Source: Plumapathes pennacea (lineage: Eukaryota > Cnidaria > Anthozoa > Antipatharia > Myriopathidae). Taken from it: DNA of 64,000 bases. The DNA is taken from the NCBI GenBank assembly GCA_964036295.1, contig OZ038467.1:6813001-6877000 (forward strand). Direction: 5' to 3'. The notes beneath the pieces were generated by a model, which was given only the letters and a program-made list of their open reading frames with translations, had not been told where the DNA came from and searched no databases. This document shows positions 32,650-43,424 of this stretch, piece after piece; position 1 is the stretch's first letter; every line of letters starts with the position of its first letter. Made by a program: the position numbers and the translations under genes.

Positions 32650-35600
32650 ATGGAAGGGAAAAACTTGGAGATGACAACAGACAGCGCTGGTCAGTCAGAA
32701 GAGCCGAAGACTACATGTAACACTGTGCTGCAGGATTTCAGTTCGTATACGACTCTCCACGGCTTCCACTTCCTGTTCACCTCCCGCTCAACCATCCGAC
32801 GCCTGATCTGGACCGTTCTAATTGTGTGCACCACTGCCCTCTTTGCACTTCAGTTCGTAAAGAGTTGGGAAAAGTATCAATCTAAATTTAGTGCCTACAG
32901 CAAAGAAATCGAAAAGGCAAACTCCCTCGTGTTTCCTGCCGTGAGCATTTGTAACCAGAACATGATGAAGAAGAGCAAAATTGAAGGCAAGGACGCTCAA
33001 GCATACCTCGATCGTATGGACCCCTTTGCCTTGGCCTTGAAATATAATGCTAGCAAAATTGGAAACGTTAGCTCCGCGTTTGATGTCGAGAAAGCAGTGC
33101 TGGAGAGCGGACATAACGCTTCTGATATGATTGGAGCCTGCTTGTGGAATGAGAGAGTGGAATGTGGCCCCCAAAACTTCACCAGGTTCTTCTCGTTTAA
33201 GGTAAGCTACGCACCGTCTAAAATCAAATAAAAAATAAGAAAACTGAACCTATTTATTGTTAAACGAACCCTGAAAAATTTTGGGTGGGAGTGTGCCGCC
33301 CGGGACTAAAAGCCCTTACTCTATTTCAGACCAAAATATTCGATTTTCAACCGTTTTTTAGACCAAAATATGTAATTTCCGACCCTATTTAAGACCAAAT
33401 ATCAAAATCTTCTACCCTATTCCAGACCAACGGCTCAAAATTGATACCCAAAATCAGACTAAAATGCTGAAATGATACCCTTTGTGGCAGCACATACCTA
33501 TATAGCTTATACATGGGAGTATCCCCCTCCCCCCGGCCCTCCACCTGGGTCGAACCCCTATTAAGCGACCACCCTCGGAGAAATAGTAAGTGGCCCCTTA
33601 ACAGGGGTTCGTCAGAAATTCGCATAACACGTAGTAGAAACGTCACTTTATTTGAATACCAATACGCTTGGAGGCTTGCGACAACTGTTGCATATCATTT
33701 TAATAAACGTGTGACTGACTGTTTTTATCAGTCGTCACCTTCTATTGTGGACTCTTTGTCAGTACTGTTTTCAAAACGAAGCTAAAGTGTGTAATACCAT
33801 TTTGATGGCCAGCTGATAGGGGTAAAAACAATAGAAGAACCCTCATCGGGACGGCCAAAAGGTGGCCGCAGCCGTTTAATAGAGGTGACCAGTTTACTCT
33901 TTCAGTATATACTAACAGTATAATTTTAGGACTTTAATAACTGGTCGGTTAATAGGGGTTCAACTGTTGTTACTTACTAGCTTGCCAAGAACCCAATAAG
34001 TCTAAATGTCACTTTGCGGAATTGAGTACACGAAAGAGACAAGCGGCTGAATTTGAGGCTCCAGCAACAGCCTCGCATTCGTTGAGTGCTAAGTGGTAAC
34101 TAAGTTTAAATACCTATTTTTATCTATTGACCCTATAGCGAGGCCTGTGTTACACGTTTAACTCGGGCAAGGAAGGACACCCGCTTCTTAACGTGACGTC
34201 ATCCGGCCGAGGGCAAGGGTTGACGCTATTATTGGTAGCCCAACCGGAGGAGTATTATGGGCCGTTCAGCTACTTGGCCACTGGCTTCAAGGTGTTCGCT
34301 CACGACCAGAAAGAAATCCCCGACATGGAGAACAAGGCTCAAGACATCTCTCCCGGTTTCTACACCATCATGGGAATCAAGAGAATAAAGGTAAAATGTC
34401 TAATGAATGACTTCAACTCACCATACCGGATTGGAATAATAGAGTTTGTTTTTGATAACTCTAAGATAAATATAGAAATGTATGGCAGTTAAAAGCTATA
34501 TGTGGCATGTGTATTATCCGTAAATCGTGAGTAAAGTTTCACTTGATTTGTGACTTGAAGGCATCCATCCAGAAGTCAGACTTTTATCGCAAATACGACA
34601 AACTTCAAGTTTAGTAAGAATCTAAGAATCACTGAGAGCACAAAGAATCTAACACACGAGCCATTCCGGGTCTTTAAACTACACCACAAATCATTGTGAC
34701 ACTGTCTGACTTACAAAATTTGCTTTGCATTTACAGATTGATTTCCTGAAATCTTCCCATGGTGAACTATGCGGCGAGAGAAAAATGACAAATTTCCAAA
34801 CCTATTCCCAAGATGCGTGCTGGATAGAGTGCCAAACACGTGCGGTTATTAAGGCGTGTGGGTGTCGCCTTTTTTCCATGCCTGGGGGAGGTACGTAACA
34901 GTTTTGTCTACACTGCGGCTTTTGTTCAAGCAAACGCGAGCTCCGCCGGTTCTGCGTGTTAGAATCTTTGAGGCAAATTCAAGTTTTTTTTCTTAACGCA
35001 TCTCAGGTGAGTTCAACAACTCCGGATACTGCAACATGAAGAGTACAATCGACTGCGCCTTGCCAATTTGTAGTAAGTTAGTTAGAACGTACATTCTGTA
35101 ATTTACGCCATGATCGAGAACAACACGAGCTAATTCAACTATAAATGCTCGAAAATAAAACAACAACAACAACAACAACAACACTTTGATTGCATATTCA
35201 CTAATAAAATAAACACTGTATATGGTTTCCTTAGCCTGACCTGATGTTTGCCACTAATAAAATAACTATTTTCTCTGCTGTTTCCAACATTATCCAGATA
35301 AGTTTAACCCGGCATCCCAATGCGTCTGTCCGCATCCTTGTAAGCAAGTAAGGTACGATGCAGACCTGTCGGTGGTGCGCTCCTTGTCGCCCAGTATTTG
35401 GGACGCAATCAACCAGCACTATAAAAACAAGACTGAAATACAGTTTCAGGAACTAAAAGACAAGGCGAGGTTAGAGCTTCAAATAGCGACGACGAATTAG
35501 GAAAATTACGCTATTACTTGTGGGGGATTTCTTTTTATCCCTTTTCTTTTTTCCTTTTTGAAGTCTATTTCGAGCATCTCGAAAGCAGTTTCAAGTGTCA

Positions 35601-37020
35601 AAGTACAAACTTCTCTGTAGTGCGTGTACTGACTCGACCGTACCACCGCTCGGCCAATCGCCGATCGATCGACATCAAAATCTCCCCGTTTTTCAGCATG
35701 CGGCAGCATCAGCCCATAGGTTTTGGACTCAAAGTAGACGCATACATGAAGATGGGTCAAAGAATTGTAAAAGCCATTTCAGGGATTCGGTCGCGTGACG
35801 TAACCACTCTGAAAGTCGTGAAACTCTCGTTGATATTTTTTAATTTTGGAATTTCCACAAAATTTGATGTTCCGCAGACCACCGTAAAATTTGCGACTGT
35901 ACCCCAGGATTTTGTCCGAAATAAAAAGTGCAGTGAAAAGTGATACAAGTTTGTGGTAAGTCACGTGACCAACACTTATACTACTCTTCGCAGGGAAAGC
36001 ATTGCGATCATATCCATCTTCTACAAGACAACCATGACTGACGTCATTAGGGAGCGCCTATCTTATGACATAACAGAACTTATATGTGAGTAATTTAAAA
36101 AAGACTTTAAAAATGTGAATTGATAATTATAAGCACGCATCAGCTCACAACGTTGGTTTAACTATTCGGCCCAGCAGCGGAACACTTGCGCTACGGAAAT
36201 TCATAGTACTTCAATCTTTTTCTAAAACTCTGGCCAAACGGACTTCCAAAGTTGACCAAAGTAATTACTTGGGTTCAACATGGCCAAGCCTCTTGGCTCG
36301 ACTTTGTCGACCCATATATTTCACTGTTTGGCCACCCAACAAAAGTTGAGCCAAGTTAAGTCAAGCTGACTGCATCAGCTTTTGATATGGCAAATAAATG
36401 TTTTGTTTTTTGTTTTTGCTTGACTAGCGAGTCCGTTTGGCTGGCACCCATCGCAAGTCCGTATTTCCCTCCCAAGAGTGATCAACTTCAATTTTCTCAG
36501 TTTCAGTTTCTCATATAGTATGCCGTATATCTTACAGTATGGGGGAACTTAGCTTTTGATCCTTGTTCTGATGGAAGTTGATTGAACTATCAGTTCTCAC
36601 TACATCACTCATGCTTTCTTCTTAAAAGGTTGGGAGAATCTGCAGTTTGATCTTGGAAGTGAAAGGGTTAAACTTGGGAGTCCGTTTGGCCAAGGCTTAA
36701 CCTATTAAAAGGGTTTGACGCAGAAATAAAGACATATCCAAACATTAATCCTTTTTAGATCCACCTTGGCCCTTTTTAGAAAATAATGGTGTCCATAAAA
36801 ACAACCTGCTCCCCGTCATTCTCAGTGGACTTTTTTCCAGTAAGCTGTGCCACTTTGCCTATTTTTCTTTCTCCTACTCACTGCAGCTGATATCGGGGGG
36901 AACATGGGCATGTTCCTTGGTTGCAGCCTGCTGACGCTGTGGGAGTTCGTCGACTTGATTTTCATTGCGATATTGAGTCGTTGGAGGAAGACTGAAAAGC
37001 GCCGTGATGCGCCTGAGTAA
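32650..37020 (+). CDS. DEG/ENaC family sodium channel, ASIC-like
   Basis: Seven exons: 32650-33201, 34139-34390, 34737-34890, 35007-35072, 35298-35469, 35994-36085, 36887-37020 (TAA). All phases fit (0,0,1,1,2,1), giving 473 residues. Family marks in order: the gating His-Gly (LHGF, H37-G38), first membrane helix about 52-72, FPAVSICNQN (95-104), GLCYTFNSG opening exon 2, a cysteine-rich extracellular region (ELCGE, CWIEC, CGCRLF, CVCPHPC), and DIGGNMGMFLGCSLL with the GxS selectivity filter at 441-443 inside the second helix. These proteins are trimeric, amiloride-sensitive cation channels of the plasma membrane gated by acid, peptides or force; the ligand here cannot be read from sequence. 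The start at 32650 suits the short N-terminus of the family; an in-frame ATG 45 bases earlier is possible. Confidence 0.93.
33268..33540 (+). repeat. Dispersed 'TTTTGGGTGGGAGTGTGCC' family, copy 2
   Basis: Same order as 1741-1965: AATTTTGGGTGGGAGTGTGC, CTATTTCAGACCAAAATA units, then GGCAGCACATACCTATATAG. Lies in intron 1 of the DEG/ENaC gene. Confidence 0.8.
33549..33966. mobile_element. Terminal-inverted-repeat element in DEG/ENaC intron 1
   Basis: CGAACCCCTATTAAGCGACC at the left and GGTCGGTTAATAGGGGTTC at the right; about 418 bp, no coding capacity. Confidence 0.7.
36460..36672 (-). repeat. Dispersed 'CCCTTTCACTCCC' family copy (reverse)
   Basis: Ends GATCTTGGAAGTGAAAGGGT, preceded by AAAGGTTGGGAGAATCTGCA and AACTATCAGTTCTCACTACA, the inverse of 19397. 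In the last intron of the DEG/ENaC gene. Confidence 0.65.
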
Positions 37021-38065
37021 ATCTTGATGAGATGTCTTGTTACAGCCACAGTTTACTTGTATCACGAAGTAGAACAACTTCCAAAGTTGAACTACTATAA
37101 ATACAGCCCAATAAAACAACGGAAAACAGATATCTTGTACATTGTTGCTTTTTTATCAATGTGAAACTGCTCAAGCTCTATGCTTTATTATCATTCTGCT
37201 CTTTTGTTTGCTGCCAGGCGTTTCAACTTAACATTTTGATAAACCTGCTGCCCGTACGTCGAATGTTTTTGTTTTTGTTTTTTTTTTTACAGACAGGAGC
37301 AAAGAAATGTTTCTAGTCGAATATGTGACAAAATGAATGACGTGATAAATATGCAACAAGTTTAACTATACAAAAATTGTGTAACAAATTAATGTGTAGG
37401 GCAAGACGGAATTTTTTTTTGTGGTCAAATTAACTGTATGACAATAACTGCCTACCAAGTGATCCAACAAGTGATTCGGAAAAGGAGACAAAACTAAGGT
37501 CACCTAAGAGCCTTCACATACGAAGCAAATTGTTATCGCGACAACCTTTTAGTTCATACCGATAACAAAAAAGTATCGATCACAAAAAATCTCGTTTGTG
37601 ATCAAGTTATCGACAACAAATGACGAAAAGTGAAGTCGTCGACAACAATGTAGTTTTTGTTTTTCAAAAGGAAAACTACTTTAGTTGTCGATAACAAACG
37701 CGGCGCATTTGTGATCGACAGTATCGACAACTCACTTTTTCTCATCTGTGCTCTATCAACTGATCTCACTCCTCTATTAGTGGCACTAATACGTTATGCC
37801 AGCTGATACATCATTTATTTTACGCTGAGTCGTTGAAAAAGACACGTCAACTTCAATGTCGAAAGCAGTTTCAACGATATTTCAATGTCTATATATATAT
37901 ATATATATTTCTTTTTTTTTTTTTGTCGATTGGTTGTGTTTGTCGGTAACACAGGCGCGGCCATGGAAACCCGAGTCGTCCCCACGCTTTCACGGGTTGT
38001 GGGGCAACGCTGCGGCCGCAAAGGATCATATAAGGTTCTTCGTGTACCTATAAAAGTATACTAAC
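37021..38065. other. Intergenic region with inverted 'ATCGACAAC' repeats
   Basis: 37530-37745 contains several inverted phrases (GTTATCGACAACAAA / TTTGTTGTCGATAAC type, and GAAAAGTGAAGTCGTCGACA against TATCGACAACTCACTTTTT), probably a decayed foldback transposon. An AT microsatellite lies at 37890-37907 and a T run at 37911-37924. No gene is seen. Confidence 0.45.
37110..37115 (+). terminator. Polyadenylation signal of the DEG/ENaC gene
   Basis: AATAAA 90 bases after the TAA stop codon, the expected distance. Confidence 0.65.
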
Positions 38066-38577
38066 ATGTCGAACACCAGTGTGAAAATGCGTCTTCCTGA
38101 AGACTTCACTTTAGATAAAGCTTCAGCCCTACTGACAGATGAAGAGGGCGGAAAAATCTCTCCGGACGCCAAAGAAGTGTACCATGAAATTCTGGAGAAT
38201 CTCGAATTTCCGAGAAATGCCGATAAAGTAAAAATGGAAACTCAATCTGTATTTCAAGGACAGCTCTTGGTCCTGGGAAACTCGCGGGTGGGAAAGACGA
38301 GCTTGGAGAGGAAGAAGAGAAGAGGACACACAGAGTCGAAACCAAGATCGTAGACCGGAAGTGGAAAACCCAAGCACTGCAAGACCTGGTGTTTGGACGG
38401 TTCAACCATTTCTGCGAAGAAAAGAAGCAAGAAAGCTCCCTTTTGCCGAGAATTTTCAACAAATTCAAGTATCGATATGGAAGCTCACACTGTGCAGAAA
38501 ATTCGGACAGAAAACCAATTATGCATCGATCAATTCCAGCTGGATCAATTCCCGGACCGACCCCCGGGGATTTGTAA
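38066..38577 (+). pseudogene. Roc/Ras-like P-loop GTPase gene, frameshifted and interrupted by a transposon
   Basis: The frame from ATG 38066 gives an N-terminal leader and a Walker A loop, LVLGNSRVGKTS (P-loop residues 71-79), then runs into a lysine/arginine-rich tail and stops at 38351. In the next frame, from about 38300, a typical switch-like segment continues: ETKIVDRKWKTQALQDLVFG, then FNHFCEEKKQESSLLPRIFN. A frameshift therefore lies just after GKTS, between about 38300 and 38330, possibly with loss of the sequence expected between Walker A and the VD(R)xW segment. At 38521 this frame runs into the transposon at 38521-38998. What followed is uncertain. GTPases of this kind switch signalling complexes; this copy cannot encode a whole domain unless an unseen intron mends the frame. 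Confidence 0.6.
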
Positions 38578-38998
38578 AAAAAATTTCGTGGCACTACAAA
38601 TTCCCCGCCCCCGGGCCACCAAAAATTACAAATCCCCCGCCCTCTCCGGGCAAAAGGAAACGGAAATCTGGCCGCGTTTACAATCGGTTGTCGAAGTGAA
38701 GAATTGCCTTGGAGTTCAAACACTATGCCGTGCCTGTTTTATGTTCACTTTGAGTTACACCTCTTCACTTTGAAATATATTTTTCGTTTCTGCAAATGCA
38801 CTAGTCGGTGGGAGTGCGGACTGATTTAGACGAGCTCTCTTTTGGAGGCCATCTTGGATTTTTGCAAGCAACCATTCCCTGCCCCCACCCCCGGGGCAAC
38901 ACGTTGCTGTGCAAATGCCCCGTCCCCCGGGACACAGGGCTTGACAAATCCCCGGGGGGGGGGGGGGGGAATGGTAACAGCTGGAATTGATCGATGCA
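38521..38998. mobile_element. 478-bp element with 21-bp perfect terminal inverted repeats
   Basis: TGCATCGATCAATTCCAGCT at 38522 onward is perfectly inverted at 38978-38998. Subterminal GC-rich phrases (CCCCCGGGGATTTGT / ACAAATCCCCGGGGG) are also inverted. The interior has no transposase. It sits in the GTPase reading frame. Confidence 0.85.
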
Positions 38999-39318
38999 TT
39001 ACCTGGGATGGTCTGTTCATCGAGAAATCTGGCATATCTGCGATCATTGGAGATTCTCTCTTGGCATATGTATTGGTTATTTGGATGATCGTGGTATTTT
39101 TCTAGAAGTGCTATTAGGCCGATGGCCTTCACGCATTTTCCTGGCGGCTGTTGAATTTTTGTTTATTACTGTCCAAGCTTTAAATACAGGGATAGGCATT
39201 AAGTACAATCTGTTTAAATACTCAGGTGCACTTGTCAGGGGCTTAATGTATCAATTCTTATGCATCAAGCCTCATAGGTTGATTTCTTTCTTTCTTTCTT
39301 TTTTTGATAATCTTTCAG
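38999..39318 (+). other. Possible coding remnant upstream of NHL copy 1
   Basis: One frame, about 39000-39280, is open and hydrophobic, with phrases such as FLAAVEFLFITVQALNTGIG that could be membrane helices. There is no recognisable homology or clear splice site. It may be a leftover of the interrupted gene or chance. Confidence 0.25.
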
Positions 39319-40212
39319 ATGGGCACTGCTAGTTCAAGCTACACATTCCACATGGAGCAACTGGAGGAGATAAGAAATGTAGCAGTGAATCGTGAAGGAG
39401 ACATTATCATTGCTGGGAAGACCATAGTCAAAGCAATCAATGAAAGTGGAGCCTTGCTCTTTACAATCAAGCACAAGCCATCACACAGAGCAAGTCTGTT
39501 TGAGAATTTCAGCCCTGTAGCTGCTGCAGTTGACGCACAAAACAACGTTTACGTCTGCAGCAGTGCAGCAACTGTTGATTCAGGTATACATGACAGCAGC
39601 CAAATACATGTATTTGACAAACAAGGTAAGCAGACACACACATTTGGCAAAGGATACTTTGACAATCAGACCAGGTTTTGCAAGGGTGGGTTTGCCATTA
39701 ACACACAAGGGCAAATGGTAGTTGCCGATATAGGGAAACAGTGCATACACAGTTTGAATTTAGATGGCACAAAATCTGTGCTATGTTCTGAGGGAGTTCT
39801 TGCCAACCTAGAAGAACCCTTTTCCCTGTGCACAACCAATGATGACAAAGTTGTTGTAGTTACGAAAGACCTGGAAGACATCTACAACATCTATGTTTTT
39901 GATAGTAAAGGAAAGCACCAGAGGCATAAAGAAATTTACTTACAAGTTGAATCCCCAGTTTTAACAGGTATGGCATACCAGCCTCTGACAAATCATGTTA
40001 TTCTAGCTGTGAAAGGAAGAAGGAGGGCTGCTTACAAGCACAGTTTACTGTTTTATGATGCAAAGACCCTAAGCTGTCTTCAAACTATTCCCCTTTCTAA
40101 TACATTTGCTGGAGATATCTATATCTCCACAGTTCCAAGCGATTTCAGAATTATTATGTGGGTTCCTGATGAAGGCACCATTAACATTCATAAAGCAGTT
40201 TGCTCACTTTAA
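39319..40212 (+). pseudogene. NHL-like beta-propeller exon, copy 1 (C-terminus frameshifted)
   Basis: Begins straight after an acceptor (TTTCAG, 39313-39318) and reads MGTASSSYTFHMEQLEEIRN then repeated blades: VAVNREGDIIIAG, VAAAVDAQNNVYVCSS, FAINTQGQMVVAD, FSLCTTNDDKVVVV, MAYQPLTNHVILAV. These are NHL/TolB-type propeller strands, used for RNA or protein binding. It is nearly identical to copy 2 at 45611-46552 but carries four extra bases near 40187 (ATTAACATTCATAAAGC against ATTAACATAAAGC), which replace the last residues of copy 2 with a short tail ending at 40212. No helical exon like 43425-44132 lies upstream of it. Either a decaying copy or a shortened isoform. Confidence 0.6.
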
Positions 40213-40674
40213 GACTAAATTTGGAAGGAATATTCTTGGAAATTACAGGCTAATATTGTTACACTAATACAAAGGTAGTATGCACCTACCACTTTCCTCC
40301 TTGCACCCGTGGTGAAATTTGCAAAACAAATTCGTCCTTGTCGGAGTGTTTTCATCGCCATATCGGCCATGGTTACTGCTGCGTTCCGTGAAAGTCGTAG
40401 ATAGTATAAAAGGACGATATACTCAAGGTGAAAGGACCGGTCAAGCATTGCAATGGAAAGGAAAGCTCTAAGGTTATTTTAAATTAAAATATTGACCTCA
40501 GTGACTCTGAACGAGACAAAACAAGCGTACGGACTGATGACGTCACCAACATGCGCAATGCGTTTGTCAGCTCTGTCCACTAAACCTCGTTTTTAAACAG
40601 AAACTAGACTGGCATTGCCAGTGAGCTCGCGGCGTGAGTTGCGTCGAGACCAGAATATACTAAAATGGAAAGTA

Positions 40675-40850
40675 GGGACAAGAGTGGAACTCCCAAGAGA
40701 GACTTCCAGTTTCTCACCAGAAAAATATCACACAGTTATAGAGAACTTGGCTGTTGACACCTTGCTCAAATGAAACCTGATTAAACTATAAATTATCATT
40801 ACAACACTCATACACTTGCTTCTTAAAGGTTGAGCGACCCTGCATTTTGA
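40675..40850 (-). repeat. Dispersed 'CCCTTTCACTCCC' family copy (reverse)
   Basis: CAAGAGTGGAACTCCCAAGA, GAACTTGGCTGTTGACACCT, ACCTGATTAAACTATAAATT and TTCTTAAAGGTTGAGCGACC occur in the family order. Confidence 0.5.
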
Positions 40851-41849
40851 GAATGCGTGACATATCTTTTTATGCACAATTGATTTTTGACAGTTTGACT
40901 TCGACTCTTATTTCTAACGAGAGGCCACGATTAATCTAGCCTTCGCTTCAATACTTTTGTGTTTTCTTTTATTAACTGAATAAGTTTCTTCTATCAGGCT
41001 TTCGAGTTTTGGTGTTCTGTAACAAGCGAGGAATGTAACACGACACTTGTTTACGTCAATATTATTGCGGTTTTGTTCACAGTGTGTTCAGTCATTTGTG
41101 AACTGCAAACTCAATGCTCAGGACTATTTCGATGTATTTTTCATATCTGGTATACAATGACCATTGCGAAACAAAGGCTACATGATCGAATGAAAGAAAC
41201 ATTTCAACAGGCAAAGTACGATAAGCAGAAGAATTTTATGAGGCAACAGATGTCATGTACAAAGTAATTAAGCATAAATCGCCATTGTTTTGCGGCTAAA
41301 GCTCATCGTAGCTTTGGTTTCCGTTTTCGGCCTGTTATCTTCCCAGAAGTATTTCGTGCCGCCACAGAAAGTTTCGTCGGGACTAAATATTTAGCGGCGA
41401 CAGAGAAATTTGCAATCCCCGAGCGGTTAATCTTCAAACATTTGTTTACGGCTATTCTCAAAGCTTCTGCGGTGAACTTAAGAACACAAGCCATAATCAT
41501 TCCCTAAAATCCAGTTTATCCGTGCATGTTCCACAAAGCCCAATGGTTTTGAGTTTGGATAGGATGCAGTTAACTTTTACACACAAGTAACGAGCAATAT
41601 TCACTGGCCACATCTAGAGTTGTTTAGCGAAGTCAATTACATACATTACATACATATTTTTATTGATGCTCCCCTCAAGGGGCTTTTTAGCAACAATTTG
41701 GTTTCGCCATATTACTGTGGAGTACAGGCACTGAGAGTGGTCACTGCCAGAAATTTGTTTACGTCCTCAGTAGTTCTTTTACGCGTCCCTCTGTAATCAA
41801 GTATAGAAGTATAGGGAGACGGTACCGCCATTTTACGTAGTCATCCGAG

Positions 41850-42003
41850 CCACGTGAAGATCTTACCATTTGCTGATAAAAACAAAGGCAGCATCTTCTC
41901 CTTAGTTATTGTAGGACCCCGAGTGCTGGTCCAGCCGGGGTTCGAACCCGCGACCTCTCGCACGAAAGACCGGCACTCAACCAACTGAGCCAACCGGGCG
42001 GCG
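41850..42003 (-). mobile_element. tRNA-derived SINE
   Basis: On the minus strand the head reads CGCCCGGTTGGCTCAGTTGG (A box) and, about 35 bases later, TCGCGGGTTCGAACCCCGGC (B box). A non-tRNA body follows, ending near ACTAAGGAGAAGATGCTGCC. The tRNA fold is incomplete, so it is a SINE and not a tRNA gene. Confidence 0.8.
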
Positions 42004-43127
42004 ATTTACGTCATCGCATATCACGTGATAATATGAACCAATCACCGTGTGCTGATTCTCGACCCAGAAAAAGGAAAACAAAAAAAATCTCCATTTTTAA
42101 GCTCGCCGCAGCTGCGCTGCTCGCGAGCAACTAGCACCCAGATCTGCCGCGCGAGGGTCAAGCCGGAAGTTGCTTCGAAGACAGCTCACTGCCTGGTATG
42201 TATTGTTCTTCTAATGTATGACGAGAAAGCAAAACTTTAGCCCTCCTTGATATTACCTGCTAATAGTTTTACGGCTCCTTTCAACATAAGTTGCCAAATC
42301 CCAGCCCCAAATCTGCAGTTTTTCCAAACGTAGCCAAGAAAAAAAAAAATTGCATTCGCTCTCTTGGCGTGCGCATTTTATTTTAACAATTTTAGCACAT
42401 TTTAAAAGCCACGGTCGTTATAATTGTGATTGGTTGGCGGTTTGGTGGTGACGTGATTTCTGACCTGATCCCAAAAAAATTCAGACTAACAGACAATGTC
42501 AATACACCGATCATACAAAATCTAGAAGCCAGATTGCCGAGACACATACCATCATATGACGACGTCTCTTCAATAGACTAAGGAGATCACTATTGTAGTA
42601 GTAAAAATGAAGTGTAACCTCCTTTTATACCTTTGACGGGAGGGTGTATAGAAAAATTGCAAATGACAACGCGGTGTTCTTCCATGCACGAGGTTTAGAA
42701 TGCCATATGTCTTATGAAGTTCCTAACTCTTTAAAATACCAAAAGGCATCATGGCAAATGGTTTGAACCCAGGAGTGTGAACAGTAGGTTGGTTGTGATC
42801 GTCCGGGTTAGAGTAGTCTCCAGAAAGACTTGTTGGTGACTGACGTTTCGACTACCTGAGCGGAAGTCATCTTCAGAGTCAAGTGAAAGTATTCGTCAGA
42901 TGGCGGTATATATGTCTCTGGTTGTTGAAGTGACTGGTCCGTTATGTCGGCCTATGGTTGGTCGAGTCGGCTTGGTTGTGTTTCGTTATTAGTCAGTTGA
43001 TGTTCTTTTGTCCTGTTGATTAGTCTATTGTTCGTTCGGTTGCGTTTGATGTCATCTATCAGTCGTTTGTAAGGTGCCGGTAATTGTTGGCATCTGTTGA
43101 GTGGTTTCCGTTCTAAGTTTGTGTACC

Positions 43128-43148
43128 CCCCCCCCCCCCCCCCCCCCC
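43128..43148 (+). repeat. Poly-C run
   Basis: About 21 consecutive C residues. Confidence 0.85.
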
Positions 43149-43187
43149 ACCTAGACAAACACTAACACGTCCGGTTCCAGGCAGTTC

Positions 43188-43385
43188 CAGGGATCAACTT
43201 CAGTTTTCTCTGTTCAATCTCTCACTAGAGATACATCACAGAGTAAAGAGAAATTAATGATTGTTGGCTGGGTCAGAAGAAAGCTGTTTGAAATTATTAA
43301 TTCTCACTACTTTACATCACCCATACATGTTCTTTGAATGGTCAGGATAATTTGCTTTATGAGGTCAGGGGTGAAAATTTAAAAT
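43188..43385 (-). repeat. Dispersed 'CCCTTTCACTCCC' family copy (reverse)
   Basis: Contains GGATCAACTTCAGTTTTCTC, AAATTATTAATTCTCACTAC, CATACATGTTCTTTGAATGG and AGGTCAGGGGTGAAAAT, in the same order as 36460-36672. It ends about 25 bases before the acceptor of the helical exon. Confidence 0.6.
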
Positions 43386-43424
43386 TAACAACTGATTGGT
43401 TTGTCATAGGTATTGGATGGCATC

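Larger units (their letters stand above)
40213..43424. other. Spacer between the two NHL copies
   Basis: The duplication ends near 40279. Beyond it are a dispersed-repeat copy (40675-40850), a reversed tRNA-derived SINE (41850-42003), a poly-C run (43128-43148) and another dispersed-repeat copy (43188-43385). One possible minus-strand first exon, 40290-40370, has a Kozak-like ACCATGG, 27 codons and a GTAGGT donor, but no partner exon was found. Confidence 0.4.

Noticed and set aside
41930-42003. tRNA gene on the minus strand
   Set aside because: A and B boxes are present but no cloverleaf closes, and a conserved non-tRNA body follows; SINE.
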